DNA from: Aeromicrobium fastidiosum
GTDB taxonomy: Bacteria; Actinomycetota; Actinomycetes; Propionibacteriales; Nocardioidaceae
Length of the DNA stretch: 64,000 bases
Reading direction: 5' to 3'
Assembly (NCBI RefSeq): GCF_017876595.1
Contig: NZ_JAGIOG010000001.1
Coordinates: forward strand, 186,001 to 250,000
The notes beneath the pieces are model-generated. The model made no database searches. It was not told where the DNA came from and saw only the letters and a program-made list of their open reading frames with translations. Positions 23,817-33,474 of this stretch are shown piece by piece. Positions within the stretch are counted from its first letter, which is position 1; every line of letters starts with the position of its first letter. The position numbers were made by a program, and so were the translations under genes.

Positions 23817-24725
23817 TCAGCCTAGGACAACGTCGTCCGGGCGCTGTCCCGCGAGCAGCCGAGCGACCTGGCGGCGGACCACGGCCTCGATGCGAGGACG
23901 CATGGCGCTCGACATCCCGCCGACGTGCGGGGAGATCAGGATGCCCGGCGTCGTCCACAGCGGGTGCTCGGGCGGGAGCGGTTCGGGGTCGGTGACGTCG
24001 GCGGCCAGCCGGATGCGTCCGGCTTGGCGCACGACGGCATCGGTGTCGACGACCTTGCCGCGCGAGACGTTGACGACGACGGCACCATCGGGCAGCGCCG
24101 TCAGGAACGCATCGTCGACGAGCCGCGTGGTGCTGTCCGACAGCGGGACGGCCAGCAGCACCGCATCGACGGTGGGCAGCAGGTCGGGGAGCTCGTCCTG
24201 GCCGTGCACCGTGCCGCGGTCATCCTCACGGGACGTCGAGGCGACGCGCACCAGCTCGGCACCGAAGCCCCCGAGCCGTTTCTCGATCTCCCGGCCGATT
24301 CCACCCGTCCCGAGCAGCATCAGCCGCCGGTCGATGAGGCTCGCGGTGAAGCTCTTGTTCCACTGCCCGGTCTCGCGCGCATAGCGGTCGATCTCGCGCT
24401 GGGACGCCAGCAGCAGGGCCACCGCGAGCTCGGCCGTCGACCCCTCGTGGACCCCGACGGCGTTGCAGTAGACGATCCCGTCCGGCAAGGAATCGGCCAC
24501 GCCATCGAAGCCGAGCAGCTGCGACTGGACGACGTCGAGCCGGTCGGCGTCGAGGACCTCGAGCCCTCCAGCGGCCAGGGTGTACGGCCGCAGAGCCAGA
24601 TCGACGTGGTGCTCGGGCTGCGGGGCCCCCATGTCCCACACCGACAGCTCGACGCCCTCGAGGTCGTCCAGGCTCTCGAGCCAGCTCTCGTCGGGGACGG
24701 TCACGTGCAGGGTGCGGGAGGTCAT
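23817..24725 (-). CDS. D-2-hydroxyacid dehydrogenase
   Basis: The 302-residue NAD(P) enzyme has the Rossmann fingerprint 'LLGTGGIGREI' (about residues 137-147), and the catalytic 'NVSRGKVVD' (Arg about 226) and 'SPHVGGMSS' (His about 269) of the D-isomer 2-hydroxyacid dehydrogenase family. It resembles glyoxylate/phosphoglycerate-type dehydrogenases with a shorter N-terminal substrate domain than classical forms. Substrate unknown. It ends six bases before tRNA-Leu on the same strand. Confidence 0.87.
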   Translation of the reverse strand: MTSRTLHVTVPDESWLESLDDLEGVELSVWDMGAPQPEHHVDLALRPYTLAAGGLEVLDADRLDVVQSQLLGFDGVADSLPDGIVYCNAVGVHEGSTAELAVALLLASQREIDRYARETGQWNKSFTASLIDRRLMLLGTGGIGREIEKRLGGFGAELVRVASTSREDDRGTVHGQDELPDLLPTVDAVLLAVPLSDSTTRLVDDAFLTALPDGAVVVNVSRGKVVDTDAVVRQAGRIRLAADVTDPEPLPPEHPLWTTPGILISPHVGGMSSAMRPRIEAVVRRQVARLLAGQRPDDVVLG

Positions 24726-24856
24726 GAGTCGATCATGCCGAGTGGCGCAAACCAGTGCGCGAGTGGTGCGTCGTGGTCAGACACGCCGTCCCGAAAAGAC
24801 CAAACGGCAGCACTCCCCCGCAAGCGGGAGGTGCCCCCAGCGGACCGCGGGAGCGG
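24726..24856. repeat. Intergenic GC-rich hairpin element between ppx and the dehydrogenase
   Basis: The 131-base gap contains CACTCCCCCG...CGGGAGGTGCCCCCAG (24811-24840), a hairpin-forming element of a type common in actinobacteria. Similar C-tract hairpins occur inside mfd at 36131-36170. It may terminate the ppx transcript. Confidence 0.5.
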
Positions 24857-25780
24857 TCAGGTGGCCATGTCCCAGGCGATGCCGTCGAGGATGTCGTGCT
24901 CGCTGACCACGAGGGTGTCGGTCTCGAGCGGCAGCAGGGCCACCAGACGATCCAGGATCAGCGACCCGGCACCGATGACGTCGGCGCGTCCGGGGTGCAT
25001 GAACGGCAGGGCGCGACGGTCGGCGATCGTCATCTGGGCCAGTGACAGGCACGCGGCGCTCACGTCGTCGAGGTCGAGCCGGGCCAGGTGGATGGCCGCG
25101 GAGTCGTACGACGGCAGACCCAGCGAGTGGGCCGCGACCGTCGTGACGGTGCCCGCGACCCCCACGAACGAGCCGACCGGCGCGATCTGCGACACGACGG
25201 GCGCGAGCACCGCGTCGACGTGGTCCATGCACGCCGTGACCTCCGCGACGGGTGCCGGGTCGCCCGCGAGGAACCTCTCGGTGAGCCGCACCGAGCCGAT
25301 GTCGAGCGACACCGACCACTCGATGCTGTCGCCGGTACCGACGACGATCTCGGTCGACCCTCCCCCGATGTCGACCACGAGCGTGCGCACCGAATCGAGC
25401 CCACGGGTCGCGCCCAGGAACGATGCCCGGGCCTCGTCGAGCCCCGCGAGCACGACGGGTCGGACACCGAGGATGCCCTCGACGGCGTCCTCCAGCTCGG
25501 CCGCGTTGTCGGCATCGCGCACCGCCGACGTGGCGCAGAACCGGATGTCGGTGACCCCGAACATCGCGATGAGCTCGGCGTACTCGCGGGTGGCCTGCAG
25601 GGTGCGGGCGATGGCGTCCTCGGCGAGGTGGTGGGTGCGGTCGACGTCCTGTCCGAGACGGACGACGCGCATCTCGCGCAGGAGGTCGGACTTGTCGTCG
25701 TCACCCACGTCGCTGATCAGCAGACGGATGGAGTTGGTGCCGCAGTCGATCGCAGCGACTCGGGCGCGATGCTCAGGCAT
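24857..25780 (-). CDS. ppx: Ppx/GppA phosphatase (exopolyphosphatase)
   Basis: The 307-residue protein has the ASKHA-type folds of the Ppx/GppA family: 'VAAIDCGTNSIRLLISDV' (in part, phosphate 1 loop), 'LVVDIGGGSTEIVVG' (phosphate 2) and the C-terminal 'VGVAGTVTTVAA'. These enzymes degrade polyphosphate or pppGpp. It matches the small actinobacterial Ppx1 type without the extra C-terminal domain. The ATG at 25780 is chosen since a TATGCT hexamer stands seven bases upstream; ATGs at 25792 and 25798 are possible but less good. It forms the conserved eno-ftsB-DUF501-ppx block. Confidence 0.9.
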   Translation of the reverse strand: MPEHRARVAAIDCGTNSIRLLISDVGDDDKSDLLREMRVVRLGQDVDRTHHLAEDAIARTLQATREYAELIAMFGVTDIRFCATSAVRDADNAAELEDAVEGILGVRPVVLAGLDEARASFLGATRGLDSVRTLVVDIGGGSTEIVVGTGDSIEWSVSLDIGSVRLTERFLAGDPAPVAEVTACMDHVDAVLAPVVSQIAPVGSFVGVAGTVTTVAAHSLGLPSYDSAAIHLARLDLDDVSAACLSLAQMTIADRRALPFMHPGRADVIGAGSLILDRLVALLPLETDTLVVSEHDILDGIAWDMAT

Positions 25781-25861
25781 GCCGACGAGCATAGCCATCG
25801 CCCGCCCACGCGAGCCGCAGCCGCAGGCGTGCGAAGCCTCACACGCCCGTCGCGTGCCGCC

Positions 25862-26371
25862 TCAGTCGTCGACGGGCGCGACCCACTCGGGGTCGCACGG
25901 GCTGCCCCGCCACCACTCCCCGAGCAGCTCGAGCGTCTCGTCGCCGAGCGGGTTGACGCCGGGGCCCTTGGCCAGGGAGTGGCCGGCCAGCACGTGCAGG
26001 CACTTGACCCGGGTCGGCATGCCGCCGGCCGTGATGCCGTCGATCTCGGGCACGTGGCCGAGCGCCTCGCGCTCGGCGAGGTACTCGTCGTGCGCGCGCT
26101 GGTAGGCCTCGGCGAGGGCCTGGTCCTCGAGCAGCCGGGCGCTCATCTCGCGCATCAGGCCGGACGCCTCGAGCGTGCCGATCTCGCCGGCCAGGCGCGG
26201 GCACGTCAGGTAGAACATCGTCGGGAACGGCGTGCCGTCGTCGAGCCGCGGCTCGGTCTTGACCACGTTGGGATGGCCGGACGGGCAGCGCGACATGATC
26301 TCGAGGATGCCCCGCGGGGGACGTCCGAGCTGGTCGGCGACGGCGTCGAGGTCGGCCTGGGCGACTGTCAC
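25862..26371 (-). CDS. DUF501 family protein
   Basis: The 169-residue protein matches DUF501: 'LGRPPRGILEIMSRCPSGHPNVV' (in part), 'PFPTMFYLTCPRL', 'EIDGITAGGMPTRVKCLHVLAGH' (in part) and 'EWVAP'. The conserved Cys and His residues suggest a metal site, but no function is established. The GTG start overlaps the ftsB-like stop by GTGA, showing translational coupling. The order eno, ftsB, DUF501, ppx is conserved in actinobacteria including mycobacteria. Confidence 0.9.
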   Translation of the reverse strand: MTVAQADLDAVADQLGRPPRGILEIMSRCPSGHPNVVKTEPRLDDGTPFPTMFYLTCPRLAGEIGTLEASGLMREMSARLLEDQALAEAYQRAHDEYLAEREALGHVPEIDGITAGGMPTRVKCLHVLAGHSLAKGPGVNPLGDETLELLGEWWRGSPCDPEWVAPVDD

Positions 26372-26958
26372 TGGTTCTTCAGCACCTTGTCGGGTTCGGG
26401 TTCGGTGGTCGGGGCGGGGGTGGGCTTCTTGCCGGCCTCCTTGACGCTGCCCCAGAGCTTGTCGTACCACTCGGGGTCGGCCGGCCGGGGAGGTGCGTCG
26501 AGCGTCGGGACGTCGGCGCCCTGCACCTTGCCGTCGCTGCCGATGACCCGGTATCCGACCTCGCCCGGCGAGACCCAGCCGAAGCGTTCCTTGGCCTGCT
26601 GCTTGACGTACGCGGGGTCGTCCCAGCGGGAGATCTGGTCCTCGAGCTCGACGATCGACTCCTTGCGCGTCGCGATCTCAGCCCTGGTGGCCTGGATCTC
26701 GGAGCGCTGCTGCCACCACGCGTGCAACGTCGACGTGTACGACGCGATGAGCAGCAGGACGACCGCGAGCAGCACGATCGCCCGCGTCGTCAGCTGAGGG
26801 CCGGAACCGATCGAGCCCGTCGAGACGGACTTCGCCGGTGTCGGGCTCGGGCGGGACGTCGCGGACGCTCCCGCCCGGGGGGTGCGGCGTCCACCCCGCG
26901 TCGCGGTCGGCTTCCGGGATGGAGGCCGACCGCGACCGCGGGGCGAACGTGATGCCAT
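26368..26958 (-). CDS. Septum formation initiator family protein, FtsB/DivIC-like
   Basis: A 196-residue bitopic protein: a basic Pro/Ser-rich cytoplasmic N terminus, one membrane segment (about residues 60-75), then a short coiled coil ('EIQATRAEIATRKESIVELEDQI' in part) and 'DPAYVKQQAKERFGWVSPGEVGYRV' (in part), the hallmark of FtsB/DivIC. It probably forms the FtsB-FtsL-FtsQ divisome subcomplex that activates septal synthesis. The C terminus has an extra Pro-rich tail. It starts only a few bases after the eno stop codon and is coupled to DUF501. Confidence 0.88.
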   Translation of the reverse strand: MASRSPRGRGRPPSRKPTATRGGRRTPRAGASATSRPSPTPAKSVSTGSIGSGPQLTTRAIVLLAVVLLLIASYTSTLHAWWQQRSEIQATRAEIATRKESIVELEDQISRWDDPAYVKQQAKERFGWVSPGEVGYRVIGSDGKVQGADVPTLDAPPRPADPEWYDKLWGSVKEAGKKPTPAPTTEPEPDKVLKNQ

Positions 26959-26961
26959 GCG

Positions 26962-28407
<1,446 letters not shown>

Positions 28408-29115
28408 TCAGTGGGGGTGCGAGTACGGGTCGGACGCGCGCTCGGTCAGCTTGATGCGCTGCCACTGGGCGTCGATCTCGTCAGCCGTGGTGGGGACGTG
28501 GTCGAGCGTCTCGGGCGCGAAGACGTGGGGGTTGCGGCGGATCAGCTTGGCCGCGATGCCGGCTGCCACGTCATCGACGTCCCAGCCCTGCGACTCGGCG
28601 GCGATGCGGGCGTGGAACACCACCTGCATGAGCAGGTCGCCGAGCTCTTCGCGGACGTGGTCGGAGTCGCCGTCGGCCAGCGCCTCGTGCACCTCCTGCG
28701 CCTCCTCCAGGACGTACCGCGCCAGCGACTCGTGCGTCTGCCCGGCGGTCCAGGGGCACTCGCGGCGCAGCCGGTCCATGACGTCGACGACGTCGAGCAG
28801 GCCCGATCCGGGCAGGTCGTAGGAGCCGAAGACCACCTCGACCTGCCGCTGCTGACCGTCCGGTCCCGTCAAGTCGTCGGCCACCGAACGGGCCCACGTC
28901 GCGTCACCCGTCGGTGCGATCCATACCGAGCCCGGCTCGTAGGTGGGCGCGCCCGTGCCGGCATCGACGGCGATGCCTGAGTCGACGATCGCCCGGACGT
29001 GCGGATCGTCGACGGAGGCCCGCACGACGCTCGCGGCGCGCAGCGCGTCCCACGCGGCCAGCGTCAGGATGCCTGGGGCTACACGCGGGCTGAGCACCAG
29101 CACCTGCATCGTCAC
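28408..29115 (-). CDS. mazG: Nucleoside triphosphate pyrophosphohydrolase MazG
   Basis: MazG removes oxidised or abnormal (d)NTPs. The 235-residue protein has the MazG helix block 'LRRECPWTAGQTHESLARYVLEEAQEVHEAL' (in part) with the magnesium EExxE-type residues, and 'EELGDLLMQVVFHARI'. The first 75 residues resemble the variable N-terminal region of actinobacterial MazG and may be degenerate. The GTG start overlaps the upstream SurA-like lipoprotein stop by GTGA. It follows eno on the same strand, as in M. tuberculosis (mazG, lpqU, eno). Confidence 0.88.
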   Translation of the reverse strand: MTMQVLVLSPRVAPGILTLAAWDALRAASVVRASVDDPHVRAIVDSGIAVDAGTGAPTYEPGSVWIAPTGDATWARSVADDLTGPDGQQRQVEVVFGSYDLPGSGLLDVVDVMDRLRRECPWTAGQTHESLARYVLEEAQEVHEALADGDSDHVREELGDLLMQVVFHARIAAESQGWDVDDVAAGIAAKLIRRNPHVFAPETLDHVPTTADEIDAQWQRIKLTERASDPYSHPH

Positions 29116-29759
29116 GAGCAGCGCTGACTCGCCGGCAGCTCCTCGTCGACGGGCGACTCGGGGTCGACCGGCGTCACCGAGACCGACCCCGTCGCGGCGC
29201 GCTGCTCGCCCTTGCTGTCGAGCCCGAACCGCGGGGCGAACGAGACGTCGCGGGCGGCGAAGCCCGCCAGGATCTCGCTCTGCCCGAGCTCGGCGAACTG
29301 CGCCTCGTTCTCGGTCGTGGCCTGCTGGTTGGTCTTCTTCTCGGCCAGCGCGACGGCGATCGCCGAGACCTCCCGGCTGTCCTCGATGGCCTGGGCGAGC
29401 TCGTCGAGATCGGCCCCCGGGAAGGACTTCGACAGCTCGTCGCGCTGCTGGGCGGTCAGCTCGTAGCTGCTGGGCCCGATCGTGATGTCGTGCGAGGCCG
29501 CGAGGTCGCGGGCGACCCGCAGCGACACCAGGCCGACGACCGCCTGACGGCGTACCTCCGCGTTGCTGACCGTCGTGATGCCCTGCGCCCGCGCGGCCTG
29601 GGCCGTCAGGGTGCAGTAGGCCGAGGCCGTGCGGTCGAGGGTGTCCATCGAGATCGTGCGACCGTCGACGACCGCGGCCGATCCGGGGTGGACGGTGCCG
29701 CAGGCAGCGAGCGACAGACCCGCGACCGCGAGGACGACCGCGCGTGTTCGAGTGAGCAT
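29112..29759 (-). CDS. SurA-N-domain lipoprotein
   Basis: A 215-residue lipoprotein: a signal peptide ends in the lipobox SLAAC (Cys about residue 20), followed by 'VDGRTISMDTLDRTASAYC', a SurA-type N-terminal domain seen in many peptidyl-prolyl-isomerase lipoproteins, but no parvulin domain follows. It may be a chaperone for secreted proteins at the outer membrane face. A TAGCCT hexamer (29766-29771) is six bases before the ATG at 29759, favouring this start. It is coupled to mazG. Confidence 0.72.
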   Translation of the reverse strand: MLTRTRAVVLAVAGLSLAACGTVHPGSAAVVDGRTISMDTLDRTASAYCTLTAQAARAQGITTVSNAEVRRQAVVGLVSLRVARDLAASHDITIGPSSYELTAQQRDELSKSFPGADLDELAQAIEDSREVSAIAVALAEKKTNQQATTENEAQFAELGQSEILAGFAARDVSFAPRFGLDSKGEQRAATGSVSVTPVDPESPVDEELPASQRCS

Positions 29760-29782
29760 GGTCACAGGCTACCCACGGCCGC

Positions 29783-31294
29783 TCAGCCGCGTGGGAGGTC
29801 CCTCGCGTCGGAGCCGGTGGCGTGCAGCGTGGAGTGGTGACGTCCGTAGACGAGGTAGACGACCAGACCCAGCGCCAGCCACACCAGGAACCGCAGCCAC
29901 GTCTCGACCGCGAGGTTCGTCATCAGCGCGATGCAGGCGACGCCCGAGACGGTCGGCAGCAGCGGCACCTGCGGAGTGCGGAAGGGACGCTTCATCTTCG
30001 GCCTCGTGCGACGCAGCACCACGACCGCGATCGAGACGACGAGGAACGCGAAGAGCGTCCCGATCGACACCATCTCGGCCAGCACGGCCAGCGGCACGAA
30101 CGCACCCAAGATGGCGACGGCGACCGTCGTGCCGACGGTGATGACGACGGGCGTGTGGTACTTCGGGTGGATCCTGCCGATCGCCGGCGGCAGGAGACCG
30201 TCGCGGCACAGCGCGAACCCGATGCGTCCCATCGCCACGATGTCGACGAGGATCACCGACGTGAGACCGGCGACGGCCGCCGTCCCGATGATGATGCCCG
30301 CCCAGCCGAGGCCGACCTGGTCGAAGGCGTCGGCGAGGGGCTCGCCCGTGCTGAGCCGGGTGTACTTGACCATCCCGGTCAGGACGAAGCACACCGCCAC
30401 GTAGAGCAGCGTGCAGATGATGAGCGTGCCGATCAGGCCCCGCGGCATGTCCTTGGCGGGGTCCTTGGTCTCTTCGCCCAGGTTGGCGACGGCCTCGAAG
30501 CCCGAGTAGGCGAAGAACACGATCGCCGCGGCCACGAGCACGCCCGTGACGCCGTACGCCGTCTGGTCGATGCCGGTGATCCACTGCCAGAGCGGCTGCT
30601 TGAGCCCGCTGGCGCCGGTGGCCTTCTCGCTCGGGGGGATGTACGGCTTCTGGTTGTCGAGGCTGACGTAGAAGAGTCCGACGCCGATGATGAACAGGCA
30701 GATCGACACCTTGACGACGACGAGGGCGTTGGTGACGAGCTTCGACTCGCGGATGCCCATCGCCGCGATGACGCCGAGCACCACGACGATGAACACGGCA
30801 CCCAGGTTGATGACGCTGTCCTCCTCGCCGAAGAAGGCCTTGGGCAGGTCGAACACGCCCTGCAGGTAGCCCGACCAGCCGCGGGCGACGACGGCCGCGC
30901 CGAGAGCGAACTCGAGGATCAGGTCCCAGGCGATGATCCAGGCGAAGATCTCGCCGATCGTCGTGTAGGCGTACGTGTACGAGCTGCCGGCCGTGGGGAC
31001 GGCGGCGGCGAGCTCGGCGTAGCAGAGCGCCGCCAGCATCGCGACGACGCCCGCGACCAGGAACGAGATCATGACGGCCGGTCCGGCGTTGTCCTTGGCG
31101 GCGGTGCCGGTGAGGGTGAAGATGCCCGTGCCGATCACGATCCCGATGCCGAAGCCCATGAGGTCCCAGACGGTCAGACGGCGGTCGAGGCGGGCGTGGT
31201 GCCCCTCCTCGGTCGGGTCCGCGTCGTTCTGGTGGATGACGTCGTCGACGTCCTTGGTGCGCACGAGCTGCTTCCACGTCCCCGGTGAAGTCAT
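29783..31294 (-). CDS. APC-family amino acid permease
   Basis: The 503-residue transporter has 12 or more hydrophobic segments with the APC hallmarks 'GFGIGIVIGTGIFTL', 'AALCYAELAAAVPTAGSSYTYAY' (in part) and 'FFAYSGFEAVANLGEETKDP' (in part). The pattern, with a long soluble loop near 'TRLSTGEPLADAF', resembles the cationic amino-acid transporter (CAT-like, YfnA) subgroup. The substrate is likely an amino acid. TAGCGT (31301-31306) stands six bases before the ATG. It follows the SurA-like gene on the same strand. Confidence 0.88.
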   Translation of the reverse strand: MTSPGTWKQLVRTKDVDDVIHQNDADPTEEGHHARLDRRLTVWDLMGFGIGIVIGTGIFTLTGTAAKDNAGPAVMISFLVAGVVAMLAALCYAELAAAVPTAGSSYTYAYTTIGEIFAWIIAWDLILEFALGAAVVARGWSGYLQGVFDLPKAFFGEEDSVINLGAVFIVVVLGVIAAMGIRESKLVTNALVVVKVSICLFIIGVGLFYVSLDNQKPYIPPSEKATGASGLKQPLWQWITGIDQTAYGVTGVLVAAAIVFFAYSGFEAVANLGEETKDPAKDMPRGLIGTLIICTLLYVAVCFVLTGMVKYTRLSTGEPLADAFDQVGLGWAGIIIGTAAVAGLTSVILVDIVAMGRIGFALCRDGLLPPAIGRIHPKYHTPVVITVGTTVAVAILGAFVPLAVLAEMVSIGTLFAFLVVSIAVVVLRRTRPKMKRPFRTPQVPLLPTVSGVACIALMTNLAVETWLRFLVWLALGLVVYLVYGRHHSTLHATGSDARDLPRG

Positions 31295-31347
31295 GGGACG
31301 ACGCTAGTACGCCGGTTGCCATCCGCAACCGATTGGGTTCCGGACCG

Positions 31348-31403
31348 GACCGAGGATGAGGGTTCTCGGCAGCCACCACTACCCAAAGCCCTCATCGTCA
31401 GTT
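31348..31403. repeat. 56-bp palindromic repeat, copy A
   Basis: This intergenic palindrome (arms near GACCGAGGATGAGGG and the reverse complement CCCTCATCGTCAGTT) lies upstream of the acyltransferase gene. It matches the copies at 56019-56074 and 57036-57091 in length (56 bp) and core GACGATGAGGGTT. Confidence 0.65.
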
Positions 31404-31443
31404 CCCCGCCGATGACGCACCGGCGCTCGCCTAGGGTTGTCGC

Positions 31444-32004
31444 ATGATCCGACAGCGGCTGGCCCGCACCATCGCCCGGTTGATGCGCTACCGCATGGTG
31501 GGCGACGTCCCGCAGACCGGCATCCTCGTCGGTGCCCCCCACACGTCCAACTGGGACTTCATCACGATGCTCCTGGTCATGTGGCAGGGCGGAGCCCATC
31601 CCCGCGTGCTGGTCAAGAAGCAGCTGTTCAAGGGGCCCGTCGGCTGGCTCCTGAGGGCTCTCGGCGGGGTGCCGCTCGACCGCGACAACGCGGGCACGGT
31701 CGTGCGCGACCTCGTCGACGAGGCCGGTGCGGGCAACGCCTTCAGACTGATCCTCGCTGCCGAGGGCACCCGGTCGCGCGGCGAGTACTGGAAGTCCGGA
31801 TTCCTGCGCCTGTCCCGCGAGACGGGGCTGCCCATCACGCTGGCCTTCTTCGACCCGCCGACCAGGACCATGGGCTTCGGCCCGACGTTCCACGCCACCG
31901 ACGACGTCACCGCCGACATGGACATCGTCCGGGCGTTCTACGCCGACAAGCACGGCATCAAGCCCAAGAACGCGACGCCCCCGCGGCTGCGCGAGGAGGG
32001 CTGA
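31444..32004 (+). CDS. 1-acyl-sn-glycerol-3-phosphate acyltransferase-like protein
   Basis: The 186-residue protein carries the PlsC-family motifs: 'APHTSNWDF' (the HX4D box, about residues 32-38 as HTSNWD), 'GGVPLDRDN' and the phosphate-binding 'AAEGTRSRGEYWKSGFLRLS' (in part). It is short and lacks a clear membrane anchor, so it may act peripherally on lysophospholipid or another acyl acceptor. TAGGGT (31432-31437) is six bases before the ATG. Convergent with the diguanylate cyclase, stop codons three bases apart. Confidence 0.82.
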   Translation: MIRQRLARTIARLMRYRMVGDVPQTGILVGAPHTSNWDFITMLLVMWQGGAHPRVLVKKQLFKGPVGWLLRALGGVPLDRDNAGTVVRDLVDEAGAGNAFRLILAAEGTRSRGEYWKSGFLRLSRETGLPITLAFFDPPTRTMGFGPTFHATDDVTADMDIVRAFYADKHGIKPKNATPPRLREEG

Positions 32005-32007
32005 CCG

Positions 32008-33474
32008 CTAGGCGGAAGGACGTGCCGTGCCGACCCGGTCGCGACCGGCCCGCTTCGCCCCGTACATCGCACGGTCGGCGGCACGCAGCAGGTCGGCGAC
32101 CGATCCGCCGTCGTGCTGGGCGACGCCGATCGTGACGGTGACCCGGGCCGAGACGTCACCGAGCGTCATGGGCGTGCCCGAGACCGCGGCGCGCATCGCC
32201 TCGGCCACCTCGGCCGCCTCCGAGGCACGCCGACCGGCGAGCACCGCGACGAACTCGTCGCCGCCGAACCGGCCCAGGACCGTCGCCGCGCCCGCGGCCC
32301 GGTCGACCCGTTCGGCCATCTCGCGCAGCACCTCGTCGCCGGCGACGTGGCCGTAGGTGTCGTTGATCGCCTTGAAGGCATCGACGTCGAGCAGGGCGAT
32401 CGACAGCGGCTCCGCCTCGTCGCGGGCCGCGATGACGGCGCGCCGCAGGACCTGGTCGAGCTGGCCGCGGGTGAGCACTCCAGTTACTGGATCGTGCCGG
32501 ACACTGTCGGCCGAGCTGCTGTGCGTCGATGCCAGGGCGACGTCACGGCACATGATCATCCAGCCGGAGGCCCGTCCCTGCGCATCCGTCAGCGGCGAGC
32601 ACCGCGTGACGGCCTCGCGGGCGGACGCTCCCGAGCCGAGCACGACCCTGGTCTCGACGTGCTCGGCGAGGGGCACGGTCGTGCCGAGCACCGTCTCGAC
32701 CGAGTCGCCCACGCCGACGCTGCTCCCGCCCGGCACCGCCACGACCCGCCTCGCCGACGCGTTGAGGCCCACGAGGCGACCTCTCGTGTCGAAGAAGAAC
32801 ACCGGATCGCCCATCTGGTCGACCGCCGCACCGAGATCGACCGGCACGACGTCGTTGAGTCCCTGCCCGAAGACCGAGCGGTGCAGCACGGCCAGACCGG
32901 CCACGGCGATGTACTGCGAGAGGTGCAGCTGGCCGACCTCGACCACGAAGATGGCCACGACCAGCACCTGCAGCACGACGATCTGGCTCCGCTGCTCACG
33001 ATCAGCGCGCGAGGCGCGCGTCGCCAGTGCGATGGCCGACGCCAGCACCAGGGCGATGCAGTAGGCCGTGTGCACCTGGTAGGCGATGCCGAACACGAGC
33101 TCTCCACCCGGCTTCGAGCCGACCAGGCCGTGCCACGGGTTCGTGACCTCGAGCACGAAGATCGAGATCGACTCGAGCACGAACACCCCGACGAGCCACC
33201 GAGGGGGCGACCAGCGCGGCAGCACTGCGCGACGGGACATCACGAACACCGCGGCGACGCATGCCGAGACGGCCGCGAGCCACAGCCCGACGACGGGGTA
33301 GGGATAGCGTCCCGGTTCGTCGAGGCGGTCGAAGGCCGCGATCGACCAGCACCAGACGGCTGCGGCGAACGCCGCCGCAACGAACGCGCCGGCCCCGAAC
33401 GTCGCGCGCCTCCGGGCCCACCCGGAGATCGCCAGCATCAGCGCCACGAGCCCGGCGACGACACTGACGGCCAT
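32008..33474 (-). CDS. Diguanylate cyclase with seven-helix-like membrane domain and PAS domain
   Basis: The 488-residue protein has about seven N-terminal hydrophobic segments (residues 1-205), a PAS-like segment ('DVVPVDLGAAVDQMGDPVFFFDTRGRLVGLNASARR' in part, about 215-310) and a GGDEF domain (about 320-485) with an intact 'GRFGGDEF' (about residues 402-409). It should make c-di-GMP. No RxxD inhibitory I-site precedes the GGDEF. The ATG overlaps the mfd stop codon (TGATG, base 33474), so it is probably translationally coupled to mfd. Confidence 0.88.
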   Translation of the reverse strand: MAVSVVAGLVALMLAISGWARRRATFGAGAFVAAAFAAAVWCWSIAAFDRLDEPGRYPYPVVGLWLAAVSACVAAVFVMSRRAVLPRWSPPRWLVGVFVLESISIFVLEVTNPWHGLVGSKPGGELVFGIAYQVHTAYCIALVLASAIALATRASRADREQRSQIVVLQVLVVAIFVVEVGQLHLSQYIAVAGLAVLHRSVFGQGLNDVVPVDLGAAVDQMGDPVFFFDTRGRLVGLNASARRVVAVPGGSSVGVGDSVETVLGTTVPLAEHVETRVVLGSGASAREAVTRCSPLTDAQGRASGWMIMCRDVALASTHSSSADSVRHDPVTGVLTRGQLDQVLRRAVIAARDEAEPLSIALLDVDAFKAINDTYGHVAGDEVLREMAERVDRAAGAATVLGRFGGDEFVAVLAGRRASEAAEVAEAMRAAVSGTPMTLGDVSARVTVTIGVAQHDGGSVADLLRAADRAMYGAKRAGRDRVGTARPSA

